From Williamsia sterculiae (GTDB taxonomy: Bacteria > Actinomycetota > Actinomycetes > Mycobacteriales > Mycobacteriaceae), in NCBI RefSeq assembly GCF_900156495.1, contig NZ_FTNT01000002.1, forward strand, positions 340,359 to 404,358: DNA of 64,000 nt, written 5' to 3'. The notes beneath the pieces were generated by a model, which saw only the letters and a list, made by a program, of their open reading frames with translations, made no database searches and was not told the DNA's origin. Of the stretch, positions 17,734 to 27,509 are shown piece after piece. Made by a program: the position numbers and the translations under genes. Positions within the stretch are counted from its first letter, which is position 1. Every line of letters begins with the position of its first letter.

Positions 17734-18674
17734 ACCCGACGGAGCTCGCGGCCCTGCGGGTGGTCGCCGAGGCGGGTGTGCAGTTCCTCGTCGACGTGAC
17801 ACCGGCGGCGCGACAGGCGGGTATCGCCGGATTCGACGACGCGCACCGCTTTCGCGCCCAGTTCGACGCCACCGAGAGCATCGACATCGCCGGATTGCAC
17901 GCCGACTCCGAGGTGGTGGCCGACGCCGAACGGGTACTCCGGGATCTCGACCCGGACGACGACCAGATCTCGCAGGGGTGGAGTGGTCGCGCGGGAGACG
18001 CCATGGGTGCCGCGGTGTCCGGACACCTGCGGCAGGTCGCCGCGGTGCTGACCGCCCTGCGCGACAGCGGGGCCGCGCTGGGCGTGATCGGTGACTCGTT
18101 GACCGCAGTGTTGGCCGCGAAGTACCGCGCGGTCGGTGCGGTGGCCGGCGCACTGCCGACCGCGGAGTCGCTGAGCACGGCGTACGGTGCGCTGGACCTC
18201 ACGTCGCGGGTGACGTTGTTCGACCAGGCCACCGCGACCGCGCACGCGGCCGTGGACCAGATGTTCGGTGCGCTCACCACATCGTTGTCGGCCGTGGACT
18301 CCGACAGTGCCACCGCCTTCGGTGCAGGGTCGGACCCCGGAGATCCGTCGTCACATCCGTCGGGGACCCAGGCCCCGATGCCCGAGTCCCCGATGCCCGA
18401 GTCGCAGTCGCCGCACGTGTCCGCACCCGAATCCCCCGAACCCGAACCCCCTGTGGCGCAACCGCAGCCACCGACGGCCGAGTTCCCGGCCGACCCTGAG
18501 TCGACGGCACCGCAACCCGCACCGGTGGTGCCGGACGCGGCTGCGGACTCACCTGCTCAGCCGGACGGCACACATGCCGACGGGTCTCATCGCGAAGTGG
18601 ATGTGCCGTTACGCCTCGGTGCCACATCGGGCACCGGAGACGGGGTGCGCCTCGCGTTGCTGGGCGACGAATGA
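17730..18674 (+). CDS. WXG100-like protein with proline-rich C-terminal tail (Rv3439c-type)
   Basis: 314 residues. The N-terminal 195 or so residues are helical, with a WSG turn (QGWSGRAGDAMGAAV) between helices, the hallmark of WXG100/ESX-like folds. The tail from about 200 to 295 is Pro, Glu and Ser rich with repeated PESPMPES units and looks disordered. The C-terminus returns to an ordered-looking RLALLGDE. The ATG overlaps the preceding stop and its own stop overlaps the next start (ATGA both times), so three small genes are made together. Candidate type VII substrate or scaffold. Confidence 0.7.
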   Translation: MNPTELAALRVVAEAGVQFLVDVTPAARQAGIAGFDDAHRFRAQFDATESIDIAGLHADSEVVADAERVLRDLDPDDDQISQGWSGRAGDAMGAAVSGHLRQVAAVLTALRDSGAALGVIGDSLTAVLAAKYRAVGAVAGALPTAESLSTAYGALDLTSRVTLFDQATATAHAAVDQMFGALTTSLSAVDSDSATAFGAGSDPGDPSSHPSGTQAPMPESPMPESQSPHVSAPESPEPEPPVAQPQPPTAEFPADPESTAPQPAPVVPDAAADSPAQPDGTHADGSHREVDVPLRLGATSGTGDGVRLALLGDE

Positions 18675-18925
18675 GACCTGCCGATCAGATCGAGGCGGCC
18701 GCGGCGGCGGCGGTCCGCGGGATCACCGACGCGGAACGGGCCTTTCACGCGGAGCAGCGACGCATCGCCGCACTCGCGCAGGGTCCCGGCGACACGTTCG
18801 GCGCGCCCATCTTCGAACGGTTGCAACGCGAGGCCGACATCGCCGCCGTCACCCCGCAGGTGCTTCTGCCGGTGGACGAGATGGGTGCCAGTCCGCATTC
18901 GCGAACCGCGGATCCGGAACGCTGA
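18671..18925 (+). CDS. Small protein of unknown function in the WXG100-like operon
   Basis: 84 residues, soluble, Ala/Glu rich, with a long helix (about 5-45) and an ordered-looking end VTPQVLLPVDEMG. I do not recognise it. It is coupled by ATGA to the preceding gene, which supports it being real despite its size. A role as chaperone or partner of the two upstream proteins is possible but unproven. Confidence 0.6.
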   Translation: MRPADQIEAAAAAAVRGITDAERAFHAEQRRIAALAQGPGDTFGAPIFERLQREADIAAVTPQVLLPVDEMGASPHSRTADPER

Positions 18926-19813
18926 TCAGCGCGACAACAACCGGGTGAGGGGATCGGTCTCGTCGGCGACCGTGGTGGGGTCCAGTGGGACGATCTTGCC
19001 CAGAGCGGTGTCCGGGTCGGAGAAGTCCGCGTACTTCTTGTCGCCGGTCAGCTGATGCAGCAGGAACCCGGTCAGGACCGCGCGCGTCATTCGCTGCGTC
19101 GTGCGGTCGTTCGCACCGTCACCGAGGAATCCGCGGACGCTGAACCCCTCGGCGAACCCGCGGGCGGTGGACTTCTCGACCACTCGCAACGACACGGGGT
19201 TCTCCTCGGCGCCCTTGGCCAGCGCATCCGGCGACAGGTCGTGATGCAACGCGTTGCGCAGCGGCAGCGCGTTGGAGGTGATGCTGTCCAGGTCGTCGGG
19301 CGCGGTGAGGATCATCGCCGGGACCCGTGCATTGTGTGCCGCGGGCAACACGGCGTCACTGGTGGGTGCCGGGTACAGCAGGCCGGCGGCTCGCACGGTC
19401 ACCGGGGAGCTGTCGGCGGCGGCGAGCACCGCGGCCGACGCCCCGAACCCGTGACCGACCAACCCGAGCCGTCGGCTGTGGACGGTGATGTCGCCGACAC
19501 CGAGACGGACCTCGCTGATGATCTGCAGCGTGGTGACCAGGTCCGACGCCAACGCGCGTTCGGAGCCCAGCGGACCCCGCTCGGTGTCGGGTGCGGCGGC
19601 GACGATCCCCCAGGAGGCGAGGTGGCTGAGGGTCTTGCGATACTGCCGCGACCCCGTCATCCAGCCGTGCCCGAGGGCTATACCGGGCAGATCGGTTCCG
19701 CTCCGGGGCGTGTACACCGCCCCGGGGACACCCGCGATCGCGAGATCGCCGCGCAGCACCTTGTGCGGGCCGCGACGGGTCAGTTCCGAGATGAGCTTCT
19801 TCACACTGGCCAC
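18926..19813 (-). CDS. Alpha/beta-hydrolase fold protein (Rv3438-like), nucleophile replaced by Gly
   Basis: 295 residues with an alpha/beta-hydrolase layout: LPGIALGHGWMTGSRQYRKTL near the oxyanion region, then the nucleophile elbow G120-H-G122-F-G124 where the family has GxSxG, a possible acid TAPDD and a late segment around 225. The catalytic Ser of the elbow is Gly here, though Ser126 is close by. The gene occupies the Rv3438 position. GTG start at 19813; a GTG three codons in is possible. It abuts the small protein gene tail to tail. Non-catalytic or unusually catalytic; see findings. Confidence 0.75.
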   Translation of the reverse strand: MASVKKLISELTRRGPHKVLRGDLAIAGVPGAVYTPRSGTDLPGIALGHGWMTGSRQYRKTLSHLASWGIVAAAPDTERGPLGSERALASDLVTTLQIISEVRLGVGDITVHSRRLGLVGHGFGASAAVLAAADSSPVTVRAAGLLYPAPTSDAVLPAAHNARVPAMILTAPDDLDSITSNALPLRNALHHDLSPDALAKGAEENPVSLRVVEKSTARGFAEGFSVRGFLGDGANDRTTQRMTRAVLTGFLLHQLTGDKKYADFSDPDTALGKIVPLDPTTVADETDPLTRLLSR

Positions 19814-19860
19814 TCGGGTGACTCTACCGGTCCGAACGGCCGCTGAGGTGGCACCATTCG

Positions 19861-21810
19861 ATGGTGCTGCACGAGCTGATCCCGAGACCCGCCATCCGAT
19901 GGCTACTTGCGGACATCACCCCGGAGCCGTCCGGCCATCAGGGACCGCACCGCGCGCCCACCGCCGAGGAACACACCCACCCGTGGTGGAAGGTGATGTG
20001 CCTGACCGGTGTCGACTACTTCTCCACCCTCGGCTATCAACCCGGGATCGCCGCGCTGGCCGCGGGCACCATCGCCCCGATCGCGACGGTGGTGTTGATC
20101 CTGCTGACTCTCTTCGGGGCGCTGCCCGTGTACCGACTGATCGCCAGGGAGTCGCCGCGGGGCGAGGGGTCGATCGCCCTGCTCGAGCATCTGCTCCCGC
20201 GGTGGGGTGGAAAGCTGTTCGTGCTGGTCCTGCTCGGATTCGCCGCCACCGACTTCCTGATCACGATGACGCTGTCGGCCGCCGACGCCACCGCGCACTT
20301 CGTCGAGAACCCCCTCATCCCGCACGGTTTCGGCCACTACCCGGTGCTCATCACCGTCGTGTTCCTCGCCCTGCTCGCGGCCATCTTCCTGCGCGGGTTC
20401 ACCGAGGCCATCACCGTCGCGGTGGGGCTGGTCGGGCTGTATCTGACCCTCAACCTCGTCGTCGTGGTGGACGGCATCATCCGGATCGCCACCTCGCCGC
20501 ATCTGGTGATCGACTGGACACATGCGATGACCGCCGAACACGGCAACGTGTTCCTGATGATCGGCGTGGCGCTGCTGGTGTTCCCCAAACTGGCGCTCGG
20601 CTTGTCCGGCTTCGAGACCGGCGTGGCGGTGATGCCGCAGATCAAGGGTTCGCCGGACGACGACCCGATGACCCCGCAGACCCGGATCGCCGGTGCCCGC
20701 AAACTGCTCACCACGGCAGCGATGGTGATGAGCGCCTTCCTGATCTCGAGCAGCCTGGTCTGCACCATCCTGATACCCGAGAAGGAGTTCAAGAGCGGCG
20801 GTGGTGCCAACGGCCGGGCGCTGGCGTATCTCGCCCACGAGAACCTCGGCTCGGTGTTCGGCACCGTCTACGACCTCAGCACCATCACGATCCTCTGGTT
20901 CGCCGGCGCGTCGGCGATGGCCGGTCTGCTCAATCTGGTGCCTCGGTATCTACCGCGCTATGGCATGGCCCCCGAGTGGACCCGTGCCACCCGGCCGTTG
21001 GTGTTGGTGTTCGCGGTCATCGCGTTCGTGGTCACCGCGTGGTTCAGCGCCAGCGTCGACCAACAGAGCTCCGCCTACGCGACCGGTGTGCTGGTGTTGA
21101 TCACCTCGGCGTCGTGGGCGGCGGTGCTCTCGGCAAGACGCCGCGGCCGATACCGGCTGATGTGGGGATTCGCGATCGCCGTGCTGGTGTTCGCCTACAC
21201 CACGGTGGCCAACATCATCGAACGTCCCGACGGTGTGAAGGTGGCCGGATTCTTCATCGTCGTGATCGTGCTGGTCTCGCTGGCGTCCCGAGTGGATCGT
21301 GCCTTCGAATTACGCGCCACGGGCGTCACCTTCGACGAGACCGCCCAACAGATCATCGACGAGGCAGCGGCCGCCGGGTCCATCCAGATCGTCACCCACG
21401 ACTGTGACGAGCGGTCGTTGCACGAATACCACGAGAAGGAACTCCAGCAACGGGCCGAGAGTCACATCCCCGACACCGAACAGATCATCTTCTTCGAGGT
21501 CAACGTCACCGACTCCTCGGAGTTCAAGACCGATCTGGTGGTCCGGGGCCGCATCCGCGACGACGAGTTCCGGATCCTGTGGGTGAACGCGGCCGCCATC
21601 CCCAACACGATCGCCGCGGTGCTGCTGTACATCCGGGACACCACCGGGCTGATACCCAACGTCTACTTCGAGTGGAGCGAGGGCAACCCGGTGAAGAATC
21701 TGCTGCGGTTCCTGTTCATCGGCGTCGGGGAGGTGGCTCCGGTCACCCGCGAGGTGTTGCGCAGGGCCGAACCCGACGTCGGGCGCAGGCCGTTCGTGCA
21801 CGTGGGGTGA
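19861..21810 (+). CDS. APC-superfamily transporter with C-terminal cytosolic domain
   Basis: 649 residues. About twelve membrane segments occupy residues 45-490, starting with [19 protein letters not shown], which corresponds to the unwound first helix of APC/KUP-type carriers. A soluble C-terminal domain of about 160 residues follows, with [20 protein letters not shown] and [14 protein letters not shown]. The architecture resembles amino-acid/potassium transporters of the KimA/KUP group, but the substrate cannot be set from sequence. The ATG at 19861 lies 47 bp from the divergent hydrolase gene. No c-di-AMP riboswitch is visible in that short gap. Confidence 0.75.
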   Translation: MVLHELIPRPAIRWLLADITPEPSGHQGPHRAPTAEEHTHPWWKVMCLTGVDYFSTLGYQPGIAALAAGTIAPIATVVLILLTLFGALPVYRLIARESPRGEGSIALLEHLLPRWGGKLFVLVLLGFAATDFLITMTLSAADATAHFVENPLIPHGFGHYPVLITVVFLALLAAIFLRGFTEAITVAVGLVGLYLTLNLVVVVDGIIRIATSPHLVIDWTHAMTAEHGNVFLMIGVALLVFPKLALGLSGFETGVAVMPQIKGSPDDDPMTPQTRIAGARKLLTTAAMVMSAFLISSSLVCTILIPEKEFKSGGGANGRALAYLAHENLGSVFGTVYDLSTITILWFAGASAMAGLLNLVPRYLPRYGMAPEWTRATRPLVLVFAVIAFVVTAWFSASVDQQSSAYATGVLVLITSASWAAVLSARRRGRYRLMWGFAIAVLVFAYTTVANIIERPDGVKVAGFFIVVIVLVSLASRVDRAFELRATGVTFDETAQQIIDEAAAAGSIQIVTHDCDERSLHEYHEKELQQRAESHIPDTEQIIFFEVNVTDSSEFKTDLVVRGRIRDDEFRILWVNAAAIPNTIAAVLLYIRDTTGLIPNVYFEWSEGNPVKNLLRFLFIGVGEVAPVTREVLRRAEPDVGRRPFVHVG

Positions 21811-21906
21811 CCGCGGGCCGTCCCCACCCGCCGGGGACACACCCGTCGTGACCCGCCACCTGCGGATTGCGGGGGAGTGCCTGGTCGGGCGGTACTCTGT
21901 GACCCT

Positions 21907-23769
21907 ATGTGTGGAATCGTCGGCTACGTCGGGCACGGTGACGCCCTGGAGATCGTCGTCGAGGCGCTCCGCCGGATGGAATACCGCGGATACGACTCCG
22001 CCGGGGTCGCCATCCTCGACGGCGCCGGTGGTATGGCGGTGGAGAAGAAGGCCGGTCGGCTGGAGAACCTGGACAAGGAACTCGCGACCGTGGGTCGCGA
22101 GCATTTCGCAGGCAGCACCGGGATGGGGCACACCCGGTGGGCGACCCACGGGCGCCCGACCGACCGCAATGCGCATCCGCAGGTCAGCACGGACGGCAAG
22201 ATCGCCGTGGTGCACAACGGCATCATCGAGAACTTCGCCGGGCTGCGCGACGAGGTCGAGGCCGCGGGCATCGAGTTCTCCTCCGACACCGACACCGAGA
22301 CCGCGGTGCACCTGCTGTATCTGGAGTACACGTCAGGCGAACACGCAGGCGACTTCGAGGCCAGCGCCTACGCGGTGCTGCAGCGGCTGGAGGGGGCGTT
22401 CACCCTGGTGTTCGTCCATGCCGACCATCCCGACAAGATCATCGCCGCCCGTCGGTCGACCCCGCTGGTCGTCGGTGTCGGGACCGACGCGATGTTCGTG
22501 GCCAGCGACGTGGCCGCCTTCATCGAGCACACCCGCGACGCGGTGGAACTCGGACAGGATCAGGTGGTGGTGATCACCGCCGACACCTACCGGATCACCG
22601 ACTTCGACGGTAACGAGGAGCAGGGCACCCCGTTCCACATCAACTGGGACCTCGCCGCCGCCGAGAAGGGCGGTCACGACTTCTTCATGCTCAAGGAGAT
22701 CGCCGAACAACCGCAGGCGTTGGCCGACACCCTGCTCGGGCATTTCGAGAACGGCCGGGTGGTCCTCGACGAGCAGCGCATCTCCGACCAGGACCTGCGC
22801 GACGTGGACAAGGTGTTCGTGGTCGCCTGCGGCACGGCGTATCACGCCGGACTGATCGCCAAGTACGCCATCGAGCACTGGACCCGACTGCCCGTCGAGG
22901 TGGAGTTGGCCAGCGAATTCCGCTACCGCGACCCGGTGCTGGACCGCTCGACGCTGGTGGTGGCCATCTCGCAGTCGGGCGAGACGGCCGACACCCTGGA
23001 GGCCGTGCGGCACGCCAAGGAACAGAAGGCGCGGGTGCTGGCGATCTGCAACACCAATGGTGCGCAGATCCCGCGGGAGTCCGACGCGGTACTCTACACC
23101 CACGCGGGCCCGGAGATCGGTGTGGCGTCGACCAAGTGTTTCCTCGCCCAGATCGTCGCGACCTACCTGGTCGGACTCGCGCTGGCCCAGGCCCGCGGCA
23201 CCAAGTACTCCGACGAGGTGGCCCGCGAGTATCTCGCGCTGGAGCAGATGACCGACGCCGTCGCCCAGGTACTGGAGACCGTGGAACCGGTGCGTGCGCT
23301 GGCCAGGGATCTCTCGTCCACCGACACGGTGCTGTTCCTGGGTCGGCATGTCGGTTACCCGGTGGCCCTGGAGGGTGCGCTCAAACTCAAGGAACTCGCC
23401 TACATCCACGCCGAGGGCTTCGCCGCGGGTGAGCTCAAACACGGTCCGATCGCGCTCATCGAGGACGGGGTCCCGGTGATCGTGGTGATGCCGTCCCCGG
23501 TGGGACGCGCGGTGCTGCACTCCAAGATGGTCAGCAACATCCGCGAGATCCAGGCGCGTGGGGCCACCACCATCGTCATCGCCGAGGACGGGGACATCGC
23601 GGCCGCCGCCCTGGCCGATCACCTGATCGTCATCCCGCGGGTGCCGACGCTGCTGCAGCCGTTGGTGTCGACGGTGCCGCTGCAGGCCTTCGCCGCGGCG
23701 GTCGCCCAGGCCCGCGGTTACGACGTCGACAAACCGCGCAACCTGGCCAAGTCCGTCACCGTCGAATAG
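21907..23769 (+). CDS. glmS: Glutamine-fructose-6-phosphate aminotransferase (isomerizing)
   Basis: 620 residues. Makes glucosamine-6-phosphate, the first step towards UDP-GlcNAc. MCGIVGYVG gives the N-terminal nucleophile Cys after Met removal; GHTRWATHGRPTDRNAHPQ and the class II amidotransferase core follow; then two SIS domains with ISQSGETADTLEA and the C-terminal DKPRNLAKSVTVE tail. A TACTCT hexamer (21893-21898) ends 8 nt before the ATG, which suggests a leaderless or near-leaderless mRNA. Followed closely by nnr. Confidence 0.97.
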   Translation: MCGIVGYVGHGDALEIVVEALRRMEYRGYDSAGVAILDGAGGMAVEKKAGRLENLDKELATVGREHFAGSTGMGHTRWATHGRPTDRNAHPQVSTDGKIAVVHNGIIENFAGLRDEVEAAGIEFSSDTDTETAVHLLYLEYTSGEHAGDFEASAYAVLQRLEGAFTLVFVHADHPDKIIAARRSTPLVVGVGTDAMFVASDVAAFIEHTRDAVELGQDQVVVITADTYRITDFDGNEEQGTPFHINWDLAAAEKGGHDFFMLKEIAEQPQALADTLLGHFENGRVVLDEQRISDQDLRDVDKVFVVACGTAYHAGLIAKYAIEHWTRLPVEVELASEFRYRDPVLDRSTLVVAISQSGETADTLEAVRHAKEQKARVLAICNTNGAQIPRESDAVLYTHAGPEIGVASTKCFLAQIVATYLVGLALAQARGTKYSDEVAREYLALEQMTDAVAQVLETVEPVRALARDLSSTDTVLFLGRHVGYPVALEGALKLKELAYIHAEGFAAGELKHGPIALIEDGVPVIVVMPSPVGRAVLHSKMVSNIREIQARGATTIVIAEDGDIAAAALADHLIVIPRVPTLLQPLVSTVPLQAFAAAVAQARGYDVDKPRNLAKSVTVE

Positions 23770-23780
23770 GGCACCCACCC

Positions 23781-25196
23781 ATCAAGCGCTACTTCGCCGC
23801 CGAGCAGATCCGGGTCGCCGAGGAGGCGACCGGTCGGTTGCTGGCGGACGGGGTGCTCATGCGCCGCGCCGCCTCCGGGTTGGCCGGTGCGGTCGCCGCG
23901 GAACTCCGCAGCCGACACGGCGCGGTCTACGGACGTGCGGTGACCCTGGTGATCGGTTCCGGCGACAACGGCGGGGATGCCCTGTTCGCCGGGGCGGTGC
24001 TGCGCAGGCGCGGGGTCGCGGTGTCCGCGGTGCTCACCGCCCCCGACCGTGCGCACGCGGCCGGACTGGCCGCGTTCCGCTCGGCGGGTGGCCGCGTCGT
24101 CGATGGGGTGCCGGACACCGCAGAACTGGTGGTCGACGGTGTGGTCGGACTGCGGGGCACGGGTCCGTTGCGGGAGGCCGCGGCCGCGGTGTTCGCGCAG
24201 GTCCGAGTGCCCGTTGTCGCGGTCGACGTGCCCTCGGGGGTGGACGCGGACACCGGTGTGGTGCACGACCCGTCGGTGCGTGCCGAGATCACCGTCACCT
24301 TCGGCGCGCGCCGGATCGCGCATGCGCTGGCGCCCGCGGCCTGTGGGCGGGTGGAGGTCGTGGACATCGGGATCGATGCCGACGGAGCGCGCGTGGAGAT
24401 GCTGTCGGATCGCGACGTCGCCGAGGGGTGGCCGTTGCCGGGTCCCGCCAGCACCAAGTACACCCAGGGTGTGGTGGGGGTGATCGCCGGGTCGGACCGC
24501 TACCCCGGCGCGGGCATCCTGTGTTCGGCGGGCGCGGTGGCCGCCACCTCGGGCATGGTGCGCTACGTGGGGTCGGCGGCGGCGACCGTGGTCGACCACT
24601 TCCCGGAGGTGGTCGTCGCCCCCGACCTCGACGGCGCCGGTCGGGTGCAGGCCTGGGTGGTCGGGCCGGGCGCCGGTACCGACGACGCCGCGCTGGAACT
24701 GTTGCGCCGGGTGTTGGCCACCGATGTGCCGGTGCTGGTGGACGCGGACGGTCTGACCGTGCTCGCCCACCATCCCGAGCTGGTGGTCGAGCGGCACCAT
24801 CCGACTCTGCTGACCCCGCACGACGGCGAGTTCGAGCGTCTCGCCGGTCGATCGCCCGGCCACGACCGGTTGTCCGCGGTGCGCGGTCTGGCCTCCGCAT
24901 TGGGGGCGACGGTGCTGCTCAAGGGAAAGGTCACCCTGGTCGCCGATCCCGGGGGCGAGGTGCTGGTGAACGATGCGGGGAACTCGTGGGCGGCCACCGC
25001 GGGTGCGGGCGACGTGCTGTCCGGGATCGCCGGGGCTCTGCTCGCGGCCGGGTTGTCGCCGCGCGTCGCGGGCGCTGCCGCGGCCCGGGTGCATGCGCTG
25101 GCGGCCGACCTGGCCGCCGATGGCGCACCGATCGGTGCCTCGGAACTCGCCCGCGCCGTCCGACCTGCAGTCCGGAGTCTGCGTGCGGTCCGCTGA
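23781..25196 (+). CDS. nnr: Bifunctional NAD(P)H-hydrate epimerase/dehydratase
   Basis: About 471 residues if started at 23781. Repairs damaged NAD(P)HX. The N-terminal YjeF domain has GSGDNGGDALFAG and the Mg/ADP-type C-terminal dehydratase domain has AGSDRYPGAG, VDADGLT, LTPHDGEF and NSWAATAGAGDVLSG. Conserved homologous sequence (IKRYFAAEQIRVAEEA) begins at an ATC codon at 23781, where relatives have M; the first ordinary start in frame is TTG at 23838, which would cut off about 19 conserved residues. I therefore give 23781 with low confidence in the start and high confidence in the gene. Confidence 0.88.
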   Translation: MKRYFAAEQIRVAEEATGRLLADGVLMRRAASGLAGAVAAELRSRHGAVYGRAVTLVIGSGDNGGDALFAGAVLRRRGVAVSAVLTAPDRAHAAGLAAFRSAGGRVVDGVPDTAELVVDGVVGLRGTGPLREAAAAVFAQVRVPVVAVDVPSGVDADTGVVHDPSVRAEITVTFGARRIAHALAPAACGRVEVVDIGIDADGARVEMLSDRDVAEGWPLPGPASTKYTQGVVGVIAGSDRYPGAGILCSAGAVAATSGMVRYVGSAAATVVDHFPEVVVAPDLDGAGRVQAWVVGPGAGTDDAALELLRRVLATDVPVLVDADGLTVLAHHPELVVERHHPTLLTPHDGEFERLAGRSPGHDRLSAVRGLASALGATVLLKGKVTLVADPGGEVLVNDAGNSWAATAGAGDVLSGIAGALLAAGLSPRVAGAAAARVHALAADLAADGAPIGASELARAVRPAVRSLRAVR

Positions 25197-25254
25197 CGAT
25201 TCGCGTCTGCCGGGACCCGGTCCGCAGAACCCTGGTCTGAGATACTGAATCGCG

Positions 25255-26451
25255 ATGACCACACCCCTGCTCACCGCGACCATCGATCTCGCGGCCGTCG
25301 CCCACAACGTGGGTGTGTTGCGCGAGTCGTCGGGCACCGACGTGATGGCCGTGGTCAAGGCTGACGGCTACGGCCACGGAGCCGAGGCGGTCGGACGGGC
25401 CGCGCTCGCCGCGGGGGCCACCGCGCTCGGAACCGCGCAGCTGACGGAGGCCCTCGATCTGCGGGCCGCGGGTGTCGACGCGCCGCTGACCGCCTGGCTG
25501 CTCACCCAGACCTCCGATTTCGCCGCGGGTATCGCCGCCGACGTCGATCTGGCCGTGTCGTCGCCGCGGGCCCTCGCCGCGGTGGTCGACGCCGCACGCC
25601 GCACCGGCCGGCAGGCGACCGTGACGCTCAAGGTGGATACCGGCCTGGGTCGCAATGGCATCGCCGCCGACGAATGGCAGGCCACCGCCATCGCCACGGC
25701 CAAGGCGATCGCCGACCAGTCCGTCCGGCTGCGGGCGGTGATGTGTCATCTGGCCCGCGGTGACGAACCCGACCACCCGCTGAACTCCGAACAGGCCGAG
25801 CGCCTCGATCGGTGTGTCGCCGACCTGCGTCGGTTGTCGGTCGCTCCCGAGGTGGTGCACATCGCCAACTCGCCCGCGGCGTTGACCCGACGCGACCTCG
25901 CCCGCGACCTGGTGCGCCCCGGGATCGCGGTGTACGGCCGCACACCGGTCCCGGACATCTCCGATTTCGGGCTGATCCCGGCCATGACGCTGACCGCCCA
26001 GGTGGTGTTGGTGAAACGGATCTCGGCCGGGGACGGGGTGTCCTACGGACACACGTGGGTCGCCGACCGGGACACCACGATCGCGATACTGCCTGCCGGG
26101 TACGCCGACGGGGTCCCGCGGCTGCTGTCCAATCAACTGGAGGTCTCGGTCAACGGTCGTCGGTTCCGCAACGTCGGGCGGATCTGTATGGACCAGTTCG
26201 TGATCGACCTGGGACCGGACGGTGGGGGTGTGCGCGAGGGTGACACCGCCGTGCTGTTCGGCACGGGTGCCGGCGGTGAACCGACCGCACTGGACTGGGC
26301 CCGGATGGTCGGCACCATCGACTACGAGATCGTGTCCGGCATCCGCGGACGGCGGGTGCGGCGGTACGTCGGCGCTGGTGCGGACCACAGCGGGGTCGCC
26401 GATCAGCGCGGGAGCGATGCCGACCTCCGAGCCGGGGGCACGACGGGATGA
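25255..26451 (+). CDS. alr: Alanine racemase
   Basis: 398 residues. Supplies D-alanine for peptidoglycan. The PLP-lysine motif AVVKADGYGHGA is near residue 35, the second catalytic Tyr lies in VSYGHTWVADRDTTIA, and RPGIAVYGRTPVP and NVGRICMDQFVIDLG are family marks. Length is normal with a short variable tail. GATACT (25241-25246) sits 8 nt before the ATG, again compatible with a leaderless message. Overlaps the hydrolase gene by ATGA. Confidence 0.96.
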   Translation: MTTPLLTATIDLAAVAHNVGVLRESSGTDVMAVVKADGYGHGAEAVGRAALAAGATALGTAQLTEALDLRAAGVDAPLTAWLLTQTSDFAAGIAADVDLAVSSPRALAAVVDAARRTGRQATVTLKVDTGLGRNGIAADEWQATAIATAKAIADQSVRLRAVMCHLARGDEPDHPLNSEQAERLDRCVADLRRLSVAPEVVHIANSPAALTRRDLARDLVRPGIAVYGRTPVPDISDFGLIPAMTLTAQVVLVKRISAGDGVSYGHTWVADRDTTIAILPAGYADGVPRLLSNQLEVSVNGRRFRNVGRICMDQFVIDLGPDGGGVREGDTAVLFGTGAGGEPTALDWARMVGTIDYEIVSGIRGRRVRRYVGAGADHSGVADQRGSDADLRAGGTTG

Positions 26452-27509
26452 CCGAGCGGGCGCAGCGACTCGAGATTCTGGCCGGGGTGGCCGGTTTCGC
26501 GGCGCTCGGCGCCGTCGCGGTGGGCGGAGCCGCCCGCAACCTGACGCGCCAACGGGTGGGGCGGCTCGATCCCAACTCCATCGAGAACTTCGGTGCGATC
26601 TACGACGACCGCGCGAGCATCGTCGTGGCCGACGATGGTGTCCCGCTGGCCGTCCGCGAGGTCGGTCCGCCCACCGCGCCGTTGACCGTGGTCTTCGTGC
26701 ACGGGTTCGCGCTCCGGATGTCGTCGTGGCACTTCCAGCGTCAGGCCCTGGCGGAGGTCTGGGGTGACTCGGTCCGACTGGTGTTCTTCGACCACCGCGG
26801 ACACGGCGAGTCCGGGGATGCTCCCGCCGACACCTGCGACTTCCCGCAGCTCGCTGCCGACATCGACGCGGTGCTGCGGGCGGTGGTCCCCGACGGTCCG
26901 GTGGTGCTGGTGGGACATTCGATGGGTGGGATGGCGCTGATGGCACTGGCTCGGCGTTCTCCGGAGCTGTTCGCCCATCGCGTGATCGCCGTCGGGTTGA
27001 TCGCCACCGCGGCCAGAGGGATCGCGGAGACGGGTCTGGGGAAGGGGTTGCAGAACCCGGTGGTCGACGCGTTCCGGGTGTCGGTGCGATGGGTGCCCTG
27101 GGTGGTCGAGGCCGGCCGCGGGGTCAGCCGCCAACTGGTCGCGCCGGTGCTCAGCGCGGCCAGCTTCGGGTCCGAGTTCCGCAGTCCTTCCCTCGGCCAA
27201 TTCGTGGAGTCCATGATCCAGCACACCCCCATCGAGACGGTGGTCAACTTCCTGCGGGCGCTGGAGGACCACGACGAGTCTGCGGCGTTGCCGGTGCTGG
27301 CGACGGTGCCGACGATGGTGGCCTGCGGTTTCCAGGATCGGGTGACCCCGTTGGCGAATACGGTGGAGATGCACGCCGCCCTGGGTGACTGCGACCTGGT
27401 CGGGGTGCCCGACTCCGGACATCTGGTGCTCTTGGAGCACCCCGACGAGATCAATCTCGCCATCATGCGCCTGGTCGCGGGTGCGAGCCGATCGGGCCGG
27501 GGCCGGTGA
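26448..27509 (+). CDS. Alpha/beta-fold hydrolase (alr-tsaE intergenic type)
   Basis: 353 residues. A hydrophobic N-terminal segment (about 8-30) looks like a membrane anchor or uncleaved signal. The catalytic parts are VFVHGFALRMSSW (oxyanion), DHRGHGES, the nucleophile elbow GHSMGG, the acid in ACGFQDRVTP and His in PDSGHLVLLEHP. It sits in the Rv3424c-Rv3423c region of the mycobacterial order. It is coupled to alr by ATGA and to tsaE by GTGA. Substrate unknown; membrane-near esterase or lipase activity is likely. Confidence 0.85.
   Translation: MTERAQRLEILAGVAGFAALGAVAVGGAARNLTRQRVGRLDPNSIENFGAIYDDRASIVVADDGVPLAVREVGPPTAPLTVVFVHGFALRMSSWHFQRQALAEVWGDSVRLVFFDHRGHGESGDAPADTCDFPQLAADIDAVLRAVVPDGPVVLVGHSMGGMALMALARRSPELFAHRVIAVGLIATAARGIAETGLGKGLQNPVVDAFRVSVRWVPWVVEAGRGVSRQLVAPVLSAASFGSEFRSPSLGQFVESMIQHTPIETVVNFLRALEDHDESAALPVLATVPTMVACGFQDRVTPLANTVEMHAALGDCDLVGVPDSGHLVLLEHPDEINLAIMRLVAGASRSGRGR

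Noticed and set aside
19814-19860. c-di-AMP riboswitch before the APC-type transporter
   Set aside because: Only 47 bp separate the divergent starts, too short for this riboswitch.
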